NCBI GenBank assembly: GCA_018657375.1
Contig: JABHXI010000034.1
Coordinates: 1-17,278 of the forward strand
Length of the DNA: 17,278 nt
Reading direction: 5' to 3'
Source of the DNA: Candidatus Nitrosopumilus sp.
GTDB lineage: Archaea > Thermoproteota > Nitrososphaeria > Nitrososphaerales > Nitrosopumilaceae
Below the pieces are notes generated by a model that worked only from the letters and a program-made list of their open reading frames with translations, had not been told where the DNA came from and did not search any database. The position numbers were made by a program, and so were the translations under genes. Each line of letters opens with the position of its first letter. Positions within the stretch are counted from its first letter, which is position 1. Positions 1 to 7,076 of the stretch are shown here, piece by piece.

Positions 1-448
<448 letters not shown>

Positions 449-449
<1 letters not shown>

Positions 450-1129
450 TATGATTCGTCCTTTTCATTTAACATATCTTGAATTAAGTCAGTAAGGTTA
501 GCAATATGTGCTTTTTCATTAACCATCTCAATTGCCTTTTTGGCTTTTGATAGCCCTTCAGCAGATTCACATGCAACTACGACCCAGCCATTTTGACCAA
601 TTGTTACGGCTGCGTTTGTACCATTTTCAATCATCTGAATCATGCTACCCTTCTTTCCAATTAATCGTGGAACTTTACTTGTTGAAATTTTTACCAATAC
701 ACCGTCATCAATTTTACCCAAGTCCCTATCGGAGATGGTTATGAGAGGATCTCTTGTTCTGTCAAAATTAGCAATTCTAGCAGCTACAAGATCTCCTGTT
801 TTGAGTTTACTTGAAAGTTCATCGGAATGAGTAGAGAAATCACGTCCAAATACATCCATTGCAGGTAAAAATCCGATATAGCATGAATTGATATCCAATT
901 CCCAAGACAGTGAAGTATGAGAAACTACTTTGCCAATAACAAGATCGTCAATTTTTGGAAGGTATTTTCCAGTTAAAGGAATGACTTTAACAGAATCATC
1001 ATAAATTTCAGAAATACCAACAACTGTAGAAATTATATCGTTCCCTTCAAGTATGACATTTTGTTCAGGTCTGAAAGGTCCGCTAGTAACAACATCACCA
1101 GGAATAACATATTTTCTTCTATCTGCCAT
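449..1129 (-). CDS. rrp4: Exosome RNA-binding cap subunit Rrp4
   Basis: This 226-residue protein caps the Rrp41/Rrp42 ring of the archaeal exosome and guides RNA into it. The N-terminal domain holds the VIPGDVV motif (about residues 8-14). An S1 RNA-binding domain spans about 60-136 (DDLVIGKVV, then TGDLVAARI). A KH domain spans about 150-205 with [12 protein letters not shown], where GKKG at 158-161 is the KH GxxG loop, and a TIGQNGWV strand follows. The length is normal for the family. The stop overlaps the Rrp41 start by one base and the start overlaps the SBDS stop by one base, so the three genes form a tight operon. The SBDS-Rrp4-Rrp41 order is the known archaeal exosome superoperon. Confidence 0.96.
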
Positions 1130-1815
1130 TATTTCATTACCTCAACAGATGCAGAACCCTTTGTAATAGATCCCAATTTATCAATCACGTTTGGTCTGGC
1201 TGCTGCGGGTATTTCAAGTATTGCTTTTAGTGAGCCGTTATTTTGCCATTCTTCTTTTTTTAGAGAACCAACAGATTTCAAAACAGAATAAGATTGTGAA
1301 GCATATTGTGCAGGTATTGTAATTTCTAATTGTAGATTTTCAGATTTTAAAGCAATAATTGAACGTAATTTATCCACAATGTCAGCCACTTGTTCTTCAA
1401 CACCTTTCTGAGGGTCAATGGTAACACGGCCATCTTTCAATGCCAGTTCAATTCGTAATGGAGGATGTGGCAAATGAGTTCTAGGATCAACGTATGTTTT
1501 AGCAATAAATTCTACAATTTGTTTTCTTTTTTGATCAACCATCTTCCTTCTTTGATCGGTTGTAAGATTCAGATCTCCCTTCTCAAACATTATTTGAGCA
1601 ATTTCGGTCTTATCTTCAGTTTTAAAAGCTGCGAGTAATTTTTCCGTAGATGGCTTAGTGCCTTTTCCATAATCAGTATAAATCTCATCGGATATCAAGA
1701 CTGATGAAATGTCTTTTTTCTTACCTAGCTTGTAATCCAAAGCAGGATCAGGTTTTACTATAATCTCAAATTTTTCACCTTCAAAAGAATATCGAACTAA
1801 AGTAGTATCAGCCAT
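1129..1815 (-). CDS. Ribosome maturation protein SBDS (Sdo1 family)
   Basis: This 228-residue SBDS orthologue belongs to the family that in eukaryotes, with the GTPase EFL1, releases the anti-association factor eIF6 from the 60S subunit. The archaeal protein is assumed to act in late large-subunit maturation. Seen: an N-terminal FYSH-type domain (about residues 1-95), a helical middle domain with KRKQIVEFIAKTYVDPRT, the hallmark HLPHPPLRIELAL (about 144-156), and a C-terminal ferredoxin-like domain. The length fits archaeal SBDS. It is the first gene of the operon with Rrp4 and Rrp41. A weak TATA-like stretch at about 1843-1850 (minus strand) lies 28-35 bases before the ATG, consistent with a leaderless message. 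In many archaea a proteasome alpha gene precedes SBDS; here the upstream neighbour is divergent Rpo3. Confidence 0.95.
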   Translation of the reverse strand: MADTTLVRYSFEGEKFEIIVKPDPALDYKLGKKKDISSVLISDEIYTDYGKGTKPSTEKLLAAFKTEDKTEIAQIMFEKGDLNLTTDQRRKMVDQKRKQIVEFIAKTYVDPRTHLPHPPLRIELALKDGRVTIDPQKGVEEQVADIVDKLRSIIALKSENLQLEITIPAQYASQSYSVLKSVGSLKKEEWQNNGSLKAILEIPAAARPNVIDKLGSITKGSASVEVMK

Positions 1816-1868
1816 TTCTAAATTACATATTATAATTTACTATTTATCTATACGTAAAACTAGCTAGA

Positions 1869-1876
1869 TTTTTATG
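1869..1876 (+). promoter_or_regulatory. TATA-like box for rpo3
   Basis: TTTTTATG lies about 27-34 bases before the TTG start of Rpo3. That is the spacing expected for TBP binding on a leaderless archaeal transcript. It sits in the 87-base gap between the divergent SBDS and Rpo3 genes. Assignment rests on spacing and AT composition only. Confidence 0.45.
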
Positions 1877-1902
1877 TGCACTTTGCCAATTTTTAACAAG
1901 AT

Positions 1903-2541
1903 TTGTCATCATTAGACGTAATTACAAAAGATTCTGAAAAAATATCCATAAAGCTAAAAGGGGTTCCGCTACAATATGCAAATGCACTTAGACGTGTATG
2001 CTTAAACGGAGTTACTGTTTTTGCAGTAGATACGGTAGACATTATTTCAAACACTTCAGTACTACCAGATGAAGGTTTAGCACACAGATTAGGCTTAATT
2101 CCATTAAAAACAGATTTGAAAAAATTCAATGAACCGTCAAAATGTGACTGTCAAAGTGAATCAGGTTGTTCAAACTGCAAAGTTTTACTAGTTTTAGACT
2201 CAGGAGTAGCAGAAGAAACTAGAACAGTATTATCTGGCGAATTATCATCTGAAGACGATTCAGTAAAACCATCTGCAGACAAAATTCCAATCATACAATT
2301 AGCTCCGGGTCAAGAAATCAAAGTTGAATGCTATGCAAGATTGGGAAGAGGAACAGAGCATGCAAAATGGAACTCAGCAAACATATCAACACTTGTAGAT
2401 TCAGATAAAGAAAATGAGAAAATTCTAACAGTAGAGTCCACAGGAGCATTAGCACCAGAACAGATCATTCTTGCAGGCATAGAAGAAGTATCTAACAAAA
2501 TTGTTGAATTCAAAGACATGATCAACAAAATTGAAGAATAG
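1903..2541 (+). CDS. rpo3: DNA-directed RNA polymerase subunit Rpo3 (RpoD), short form without ferredoxin-like D3 domain
   Basis: Rpo3 pairs with Rpo11 to nucleate RNA polymerase assembly (counterpart of Rpb3 and bacterial alpha). Start TTG at 1903; an in-frame TAA at 1894-1896 leaves no room for an upstream start. Seen: the N-terminal dimerisation region with YANALRRVCLNGV (about residues 25-37), VDIISNTSVLPDEGLAHRLG, a zinc-loop pattern C81-x-C83-x5-C89-x2-C92, and the C-terminal VESTGALAPEQIILAG region. The length, 212 residues, is shorter than the roughly 260 of many archaeal Rpo3. After HAKWNSANISTL (153-164) the sequence passes within about ten residues to the C-terminal dimerisation part. 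The iron-sulfur ferredoxin-like D3 insert therefore appears to be absent. Downstream is the ribosomal protein operon, a common archaeal neighbourhood. Confidence 0.95.
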   Translation: MSSLDVITKDSEKISIKLKGVPLQYANALRRVCLNGVTVFAVDTVDIISNTSVLPDEGLAHRLGLIPLKTDLKKFNEPSKCDCQSESGCSNCKVLLVLDSGVAEETRTVLSGELSSEDDSVKPSADKIPIIQLAPGQEIKVECYARLGRGTEHAKWNSANISTLVDSDKENEKILTVESTGALAPEQIILAGIEEVSNKIVEFKDMINKIEE

Positions 2542-2553
2542 TAGAACATAGAC

Positions 2554-2561
2554 ATTATATT
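2554..2561 (+). promoter_or_regulatory. TATA box for the eL18-uL13-uS9 operon
   Basis: ATTATATT lies 25-32 bases before the ATG at 2586 and fits the archaeal TATA consensus. The spacing suits a leaderless message that starts at that ATG. It therefore argues against the in-frame TTG at 2568, which would lie upstream of the transcription start. It also suggests the ribosomal genes have their own promoter apart from rpo3. Confidence 0.6.
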
Positions 2562-2585
2562 TGGGTTTTGAAGCGTATTATTCAC

Positions 2586-2933
2586 ATGACAAATCAAGTT
2601 GTTATTAGAATGGCAAGCGATCTTAGAAAAGCATCAGTTGCAAACGATGCCCCAATTTGGCGTAAATTAGCAGAATATGCATTAAAACCATCAATAGCAA
2701 GAAGAGACATCAATGTAAATAGAATCAACGAGTTAACTAAAGAGAATGATACAGTAGTATTTCCGGGTAAAGTTCTAGGAACAGGAGCAATATCACATAA
2801 AATTACACTATGTACATTTTCAATTTCAAACGCTGCAGCAGCTAAAGTCTTAGCAAGCGGTGGAAAATTAATTTCACATTCAGATTTAATCAAACAAAAC
2901 CCAACAGGCAAAGGAGTAGTACTACTTGGCTAA
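2586..2933 (+). CDS. rpl18e: Large subunit ribosomal protein eL18 (L18e)
   Basis: A 115-residue archaeal/eukaryotic-type ribosomal protein of the 50S subunit. I place the start at ATG 2586 (MTNQVVIRMASDLRKAS). The reading frame continues six codons upstream to a TTG at 2568, but the TATA box at 2554-2561 and the usual family N-terminus favour 2586. Recognisable segments are APIWRKLAEYAL, RDINVNRINELT, VVFPGKVLGTG, and the C-terminal GGKLISHSDLIKQNPTGKGVVLL, all family hallmarks. The stop TAA overlaps the start region of uL13 by eight bases, so translation of the two is probably coupled. Confidence 0.95.
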   Translation: MTNQVVIRMASDLRKASVANDAPIWRKLAEYALKPSIARRDINVNRINELTKENDTVVFPGKVLGTGAISHKITLCTFSISNAAAAKVLASGGKLISHSDLIKQNPTGKGVVLLG

Positions 2934-3435
2934 TGGAAGAATTAACAAACCTGCTGGAAGAAATTCAAACACTTCTAAGCAAGAAATTGTTATCAGAGTA
3001 GATAGGCCAGTTGTTGTAGATGCAACAAATCACATTGCGGGTAGATTGGCATCAAATGTTGCAAAACTACTATTGCAAGGTCAAAGAGTCACAGTAGTTA
3101 ATTGTGAAAAAATTATGATGAGTGGAAAAAGAGAGACACAAATTAGAGAGTACAGGGAATTTTTAGAGATTAACAGTATCATCAACTACAAGCATGGACC
3201 AGTCCACTACAGAAGACCAGATACAATGATGGCAAAAATGATTCGTCAAATGTTGCCATTCGATAGAAAACCATCAGGCAAACTAGCATTTGCAAGACTT
3301 CGAACATATATCGGAGCACCAAACAACACAAAGCCAATTGAAAAAATTCAATTTGAAAAAGCATTAATCACAAGAGCGGCATCTAATTATACACCATTAG
3401 CAGAGATATGTAGAGTAATAGGGTGGACTGAATGA
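2926..3435 (+). CDS. rpl13: Large subunit ribosomal protein uL13, with N-terminal extension
   Basis: A 169-residue uL13 protein. The core starts at RPVVVDATNHIAGRLASNVAK (from about residue 27) and includes GQRVTVVNCEKIMMSGKR, GPVHYRRPD, and RQMLPFDRKPSGKLAFARLRTYIGAP, as in archaeal and eukaryotic uL13. The 26 residues before the core are polar (rich in N, K, R, S) and absent from most family members, whose sequence begins almost directly at the VVDA strand. The only plausible start is TTG at 2926, which overlaps the eL18 stop by eight bases; no in-frame ATG occurs before the conserved core. The stop shares ATGA with the uS9 start. Confidence 0.93.
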   Translation: MANGRINKPAGRNSNTSKQEIVIRVDRPVVVDATNHIAGRLASNVAKLLLQGQRVTVVNCEKIMMSGKRETQIREYREFLEINSIINYKHGPVHYRRPDTMMAKMIRQMLPFDRKPSGKLAFARLRTYIGAPNNTKPIEKIQFEKALITRAASNYTPLAEICRVIGWTE

Positions 3436-3881
3436 CAACTCCAAAAACTGAAATTTATTTTGCAACTAGAAAAACAGCTAGCGCACACGTGTACATTACA
3501 AAAGGTGTAGGTAAAGTTAGAATTAACAATGTTCCAGTTGAAATGATACCACAAGAAACTGCTCGCGAAGTTATTTTAGCACCACTTGAAATTACAGGTG
3601 ATTTAAGAGAGAAAATAGACATCTCAGTTAGAGTAACAGGAGGAGGATTTATGGGTCAAGCCAGTGCAATTGCAACTGGAATTACAAGAGCGCTAATAGG
3701 TTGGACAAAATCTAAAAAAGAACCAAAAGATCATCCATTTCCAAAATCAACTAGAGAAGACTTAAGAAAACGAATCGATGATTTTGATAAATACCTAGTA
3801 AGTGGAGATGCCAGACAAAAAGAACCAAAGAAATTTGGCGGACCTGGTGCAAGAAGAAGAAAGCAGAAATCATACCGTTAG
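3432..3881 (+). CDS. rps9: Small subunit ribosomal protein uS9
   Basis: A 149-residue uS9 of the 30S subunit. It shows the N-terminal RKTASAHVYITKGVGKVRIN strand region, the VRVTGGGFMGQASAIATGITRAL signature (about residues 67-89), and the basic C-terminal tail ending GGPGARRRKQKSYR, which reaches the P site in the ribosome. The ATG start overlaps the uL13 stop in ATGA. The last codon is followed after only three bases by the GTG start of a nucleotidyltransferase, so that gene is likely co-transcribed. In many archaea rpoN and rpoK follow here; they are not present in this window. Confidence 0.96.
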   Translation: MTTPKTEIYFATRKTASAHVYITKGVGKVRINNVPVEMIPQETAREVILAPLEITGDLREKIDISVRVTGGGFMGQASAIATGITRALIGWTKSKKEPKDHPFPKSTREDLRKRIDDFDKYLVSGDARQKEPKKFGGPGARRRKQKSYR

Positions 3882-3884
3882 ACT

Positions 3885-4604
3885 GTGAAGGCCATAATTT
3901 TAGCAGGCGGAAAAGGTACCAGAGGAAAACCATATACAGAATATTTTCCAAAAGCTATGATCCCAATCAACGGGAAGCCAATTGTAGACTATGTTGTAAG
4001 ATATCTAAAAACATTTAATTTCATAAAAGAGATAATCATAATTTCAGATTATGAAGGGCTAGGAGGTCAAATTAAAAACTACTACGGAAGTCAAAAAAAG
4101 ATCAAATTTATTCAAGATTCACAAACAGGTACAGGCGGAGATTTACTTCATATCGAGAAAGAGATCAAAGGAGAATCAGAATTCCTATTATGGTTTGTAG
4201 ACAATCTATGTGCAGTAGATATAAAAAAAATGAGAAGCGTATTCAAAGAAAAAAATAGTTCCGCATGCATTGCCACCAGAACAAAAAGAAAGGAAGAAAC
4301 AGGTTTTGCAACAGTTGAAGATGGAATAATCAAAGAGTTTAAAGAAAAACCGACAATGAAGCTACAATTATCAGAATGTCTTGGAATCTATATGCTCGGA
4401 AAAGACATTATTGAAAAAATAAAGAAAAAGAAAAGTCAGAAACAGATCAATTTATCATACGACATTCTACAAGAACTATCAAAAGAGGGCAAAGTAAGCG
4501 CTTACGATATAGCAGAAAAAGAATGGATTGATGCAGAATCGCCGATGGTTTTAGAGAGAAACGAGAAATTAGTAACGAAAATCATAAAACAGATGGGACT
4601 GTAG
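3885..4604 (+). CDS. NTP-transferase family nucleotidyltransferase (sugar-1-phosphate type)
   Basis: A 239-residue protein of the NTP_transferase family, whose members join a sugar-1-phosphate to a nucleoside triphosphate to make NDP-sugars. Start GTG at 3885. Seen: the nucleotide-binding loop AGGKGTRGKPYTEYFPKAMIP (about residues 7-27; GxGTR plus the FPK lysine K23), the GTGGDL turn (82-87), the metal-binding Asp in WFVDN (D106, where most members have GD), FKEKP (152-156), and a WIDAESP segment (214-220). There is no C-terminal beta-helix, so this is a minimal catalytic domain. The sugar cannot be told from sequence. It follows uS9 by three bases and its last 23 bases overlap the end of the convergent leuD gene. 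Family is secure, substrate is not. Confidence 0.85.
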   Translation: MKAIILAGGKGTRGKPYTEYFPKAMIPINGKPIVDYVVRYLKTFNFIKEIIIISDYEGLGGQIKNYYGSQKKIKFIQDSQTGTGGDLLHIEKEIKGESEFLLWFVDNLCAVDIKKMRSVFKEKNSSACIATRTKRKEETGFATVEDGIIKEFKEKPTMKLQLSECLGIYMLGKDIIEKIKKKKSQKQINLSYDILQELSKEGKVSAYDIAEKEWIDAESPMVLERNEKLVTKIIKQMGL

Positions 4605-5166
4605 ATTTTTCTTCAAATTGACATATCTCACCTTCAAATTGAAAAGTTTGTGCAATGTCATCCAACCCATCTAGAAGAATTTTTTTCTTGTGAGAATTTA
4701 TTTCAAAATGTATATCATCAAAAGAGGTTTTAATGATTTGATTTTTCAAATCGACCTCAACAGAATTAGTTTCCTTCAATAATTTTTCCACTATTTTTGA
4801 GTCCAATGAAATTGGCAATATTCCATTCTTGAAACAATTACTAAAGAAAATATCTGCAAAAGATGAAGAAATTATTACGGAAAAACCATAATCATCCAAA
4901 GCCCAGACAGCGTGCTCCCTGCTAGAACCACATCCAAAATTATCACCGGCTACGAGAATTTTTGAATCAGAATACTTTGAATCGTTTAGTATGAAATCAG
5001 ATTTTATATTTTTATTTTCATCGTACCTCCAATTAAAAAACAAGAATTTTCCAAATCCAGATTTTTGGACTAATTTTAAAAATTGTTTTGGAATAATTTG
5101 ATCAGTGTCAACATTGACCATGTCAAGCGGTGTTACAATACTTTTTACATTTTCAAATGGTTTCAT
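4582..5166 (-). CDS. leuD: 3-isopropylmalate dehydratase small subunit, bacterial type
   Basis: This 194-residue swivel-domain subunit pairs with LeuC to isomerise 2- to 3-isopropylmalate in leucine synthesis. Seen: VDTDQIIPKQFL (19-30), FFNWRYDE (43-50), [17 protein letters not shown] (74-90) with the substrate-binding SSREH, and FADIFFSNCFKNGILPI (103-119). The long spacer between the IIP motif and GCGSS, with the FxxWR-type segment, marks the bacterial form rather than the short archaeal form encoded two genes upstream. ATG at 5166 lies one base after the LeuC stop. Its 3' end overlaps the convergent nucleotidyltransferase by 23 bases. The 11 codons for [11 protein letters not shown] are identical base for base to those of the other small subunit. 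Confidence 0.94.
   Translation of the reverse strand: MKPFENVKSIVTPLDMVNVDTDQIIPKQFLKLVQKSGFGKFLFFNWRYDENKNIKSDFILNDSKYSDSKILVAGDNFGCGSSREHAVWALDDYGFSVIISSSFADIFFSNCFKNGILPISLDSKIVEKLLKETNSVEVDLKNQIIKTSFDDIHFEINSHKKKILLDGLDDIAQTFQFEGEICQFEEKSTVPSVL
4909..4941 (-). repeat. 33-base exact repeat, copy 1 (inside leuD)
   Basis: These 33 bases are identical to 6870-6902 and cover exactly 11 in-frame codons for [11 protein letters not shown] (residues 76-86). The identity ends on codon boundaries at both sides and includes codons uncommon in this AT-rich sequence (AGC, AGG, GAG, CAC). Flanking codons differ freely. This is either a gene-conversion tract or constraint at the DNA/RNA level. Confidence 0.9.
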
Positions 5167-5167
5167 T

Positions 5168-6583
5168 TTAATTCAAATCCAATTTCCTTACATCGACAAA
5201 ATGACCATGGATTGCAGCAGCAGCTGCCATCACAGGGCTAACCAAATGAGTTCGGCCACCATTACCTTGTCTGCCTTCAAAGTTTCTATTTGAAGTACTA
5301 GCACATCTTTCACCAGGAGACAAAATATCAGGATTCATCCCTAGACACATGCTACATCCAGCCTCCCTCCATTCAAAATTAGCATCGGTAAAAATTTTAT
5401 CCAATCCCATTTGTTCAGCTTGTTTTTTTACCATCTGTGAACCAGGAACCACCATTGCACTCACATTTGAGGCAACTTTTTGACCTTGAATAATTTTAGA
5501 TGCTTCAATAAGGTCTTCCAATCTTGCATTAGTACAAGATCCGATAAACACTCTATCAATTTTAATATCTTCAATCATAGTTCCAGGCTTAAGATCCATG
5601 TATTCAAGTGCTTTTTCAGCACCTTTCTTTTGGTTAGGATCTCCATTAGAGAATTCATCAGGGGACGGAATAGGCTCATCAACATCACAAGTCATTCCAG
5701 GATTAGTTCCCCAACTTACCTGAGGAGTAATATCGTTAATGTCTAAAATAAATTGTTTGTCAAATGTTGCGTCAGAATCGGTTTTAAGATCATCCCTCCA
5801 AGAATCAACAAGAGACTCATAATTTTTTGGAGTGTATTCTCTATTTCGTAAATAATCAAAAGTTTTTTCATCAGGTGCAATTAATCCCGCACGGGCACCA
5901 CCTTCAATGGACATATTGCAAATGGTCATTCTCTGATCCATAGAGAGATCACTTATCCCCTCACCACGATATTCAATAACGGTTCCAGTTCCGCCAGCAG
6001 TTCCAATATTTTTGATAATTGAAAGAATAATGTCTTTTGCAGTTACGGCATGAGTGTTAGTTCGTTTTCCTTCAACTCTAACTTCAAATGTTTTTGGTTT
6101 TTCTAACCATAATGTTTGAGATGCCAATACATGTTCGACTTCACTAGTTCCAATTCCCAAAGCTAATGCGCCAAAAGCTCCGTGAGTTGATGTATGACTG
6201 TCACCACAAACAATGGTAGAACCAGGTAAAGTTATGCCTAATTGAGGACCTATCACATGAACAATCCCCTGGTTAGGACTGTCAATATCAAATAATTTAA
6301 TTCCAAAATCTTTGCAGTTATTTTCAAGTGTTTTAATTTGGATAGAGGAAGTTTGATCCAGCATGGGTAAAGAACGATCAGTAGTTGGAACATTATGATC
6401 CATCGTAGCAATTGTCAAATCAGGACGTCTGACTTTTCTATTGTTCATACGCAATCCATCAAATGCCTGAGGGGATGTCACCTCATGTACAAGATGTCGG
6501 TCTATGTAAATTAAATCAGGTTCATTTTGTTTTTCAACAACAACATGAGATTCCCAAATTTTTTCAAAAAGTGTTTTTCCCAT
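5168..6583 (-). CDS. leuC: 3-isopropylmalate dehydratase large subunit, bacterial type
   Basis: A 471-residue aconitase-superfamily subunit with a [4Fe-4S] cluster; with LeuD it isomerises isopropylmalate in leucine synthesis. Start ATG at 6581-6583 ([15 protein letters not shown]), the canonical LeuC N-terminus. The frame also has an ATG at 6628, but that lies inside the upstream gene and would add 15 non-conserved residues. Seen: [18 protein letters not shown] (28-45), MDHNVPT (61-67), [16 protein letters not shown] (126-141), and cluster cysteines C350 ([11 protein letters not shown]), C410 and C413 ([11 protein letters not shown]), then [11 protein letters not shown] (430-440). The length and the insert before GSCTNA match the bacterial type. 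One base separates it from each neighbour gene. Confidence 0.95.
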   Translation of the reverse strand: MGKTLFEKIWESHVVVEKQNEPDLIYIDRHLVHEVTSPQAFDGLRMNNRKVRRPDLTIATMDHNVPTTDRSLPMLDQTSSIQIKTLENNCKDFGIKLFDIDSPNQGIVHVIGPQLGITLPGSTIVCGDSHTSTHGAFGALALGIGTSEVEHVLASQTLWLEKPKTFEVRVEGKRTNTHAVTAKDIILSIIKNIGTAGGTGTVIEYRGEGISDLSMDQRMTICNMSIEGGARAGLIAPDEKTFDYLRNREYTPKNYESLVDSWRDDLKTDSDATFDKQFILDINDITPQVSWGTNPGMTCDVDEPIPSPDEFSNGDPNQKKGAEKALEYMDLKPGTMIEDIKIDRVFIGSCTNARLEDLIEASKIIQGQKVASNVSAMVVPGSQMVKKQAEQMGLDKIFTDANFEWREAGCSMCLGMNPDILSPGERCASTSNRNFEGRQGNGGRTHLVSPVMAAAAAIHGHFVDVRKLDLN

Positions 6584-6584
6584 T

Positions 6585-7076
6585 TTAATCCTGATCTGGC
6601 TTATACTTGAATAATCCACCGGCTGCAATTATTTTTCCAATAATTTCAGAAAAAGGTTTCATTTTGTATGTTTGATTTTTTGTAATATTCTTTATTTCAT
6701 TTTTTGAAACATCAATATCAATCTCATCGCCTTCAGAAATTCCATCATATGCGTCTTGATCAATTTCAATAGGTAGCAAAAAAGCACCATCGACAGAATT
6801 TCGATAAAATATTCTTGCAAAAGATAAAGCAAGAATTGCCTTTACACCACAGTGAGACAATGCAATCGGAGCGTGCTCCCTGCTAGAACCACATCCAAAA
6901 TTCTTTCCAGATAGAATAAAATCACCTTCTTTCACTTTAGAATGAAAATCAGGATCTAATCCCTCCATAGCATGAGTTGCAAGTTCGGCATAATCGTGGA
7001 CTTTTAGATATTGTCCGGGAATAATTACATCAGTATCAATATTATCACGGGGATATTTTATGATGTTTCCCTTCAT
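6585..7076 (-). CDS. Archaeal-type 3-isopropylmalate/homoaconitate dehydratase small subunit
   Basis: A 163-residue swivel-domain subunit of the short archaeal LeuD/HacB type. Seen: [17 protein letters not shown] (8-24), [17 protein letters not shown] (57-73), and [20 protein letters not shown] (85-104). The loop after IIPGQ, which is known to set substrate choice in methanogen enzymes (YLRT-like in homoaconitase, YLVY-like in isopropylmalate isomerase, as I recall), reads YLKVHD (23-28). That matches neither form exactly but carries a basic residue at the critical position. It may therefore serve homoaconitase in a LysW/alpha-aminoadipate lysine pathway, or isopropylmalate dehydratase. It overlaps the large subunit by four bases (ATGA) and is followed after one base by LeuC. 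It contains the second copy of the 33-base identical block. Confidence 0.88.
   Translation of the reverse strand: MKGNIIKYPRDNIDTDVIIPGQYLKVHDYAELATHAMEGLDPDFHSKVKEGDFILSGKNFGCGSSREHAPIALSHCGVKAILALSFARIFYRNSVDGAFLLPIEIDQDAYDGISEGDEIDIDVSKNEIKNITKNQTYKMKPFSEIIGKIIAAGGLFKYKPDQD
6870..6902 (-). repeat. 33-base exact repeat, copy 2 (inside archaeal-type small subunit gene)
   Basis: Identical to 4909-4941, again in frame and covering codons 59-69 ([11 protein letters not shown]). Outside this block the two genes differ strongly in length, protein sequence and codon choice. Confidence 0.9.

Noticed and set aside
1860..1867. CTAGCTAG palindrome between SBDS and rpo3
   Set aside because: Only eight bases long with no second copy; too short to claim as an operator.
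2568..2585. Longer eL18 start at TTG 2568
   Set aside because: The TATA box at 2554-2561 would leave this codon upstream of the transcript start, and the six extra residues are not typical of the family.
5480..5746. 88-codon open frame on the plus strand inside leuC
   Set aside because: It lies fully antisense to conserved leuC, encodes no recognisable motif and has no promoter-like element at the right distance.
6584..6628. Longer leuC start at ATG 6628
   Set aside because: It lies inside the upstream small-subunit gene and the added residues are not part of the LeuC family; ATG 6583 gives the canonical N-terminus one base after the upstream stop.
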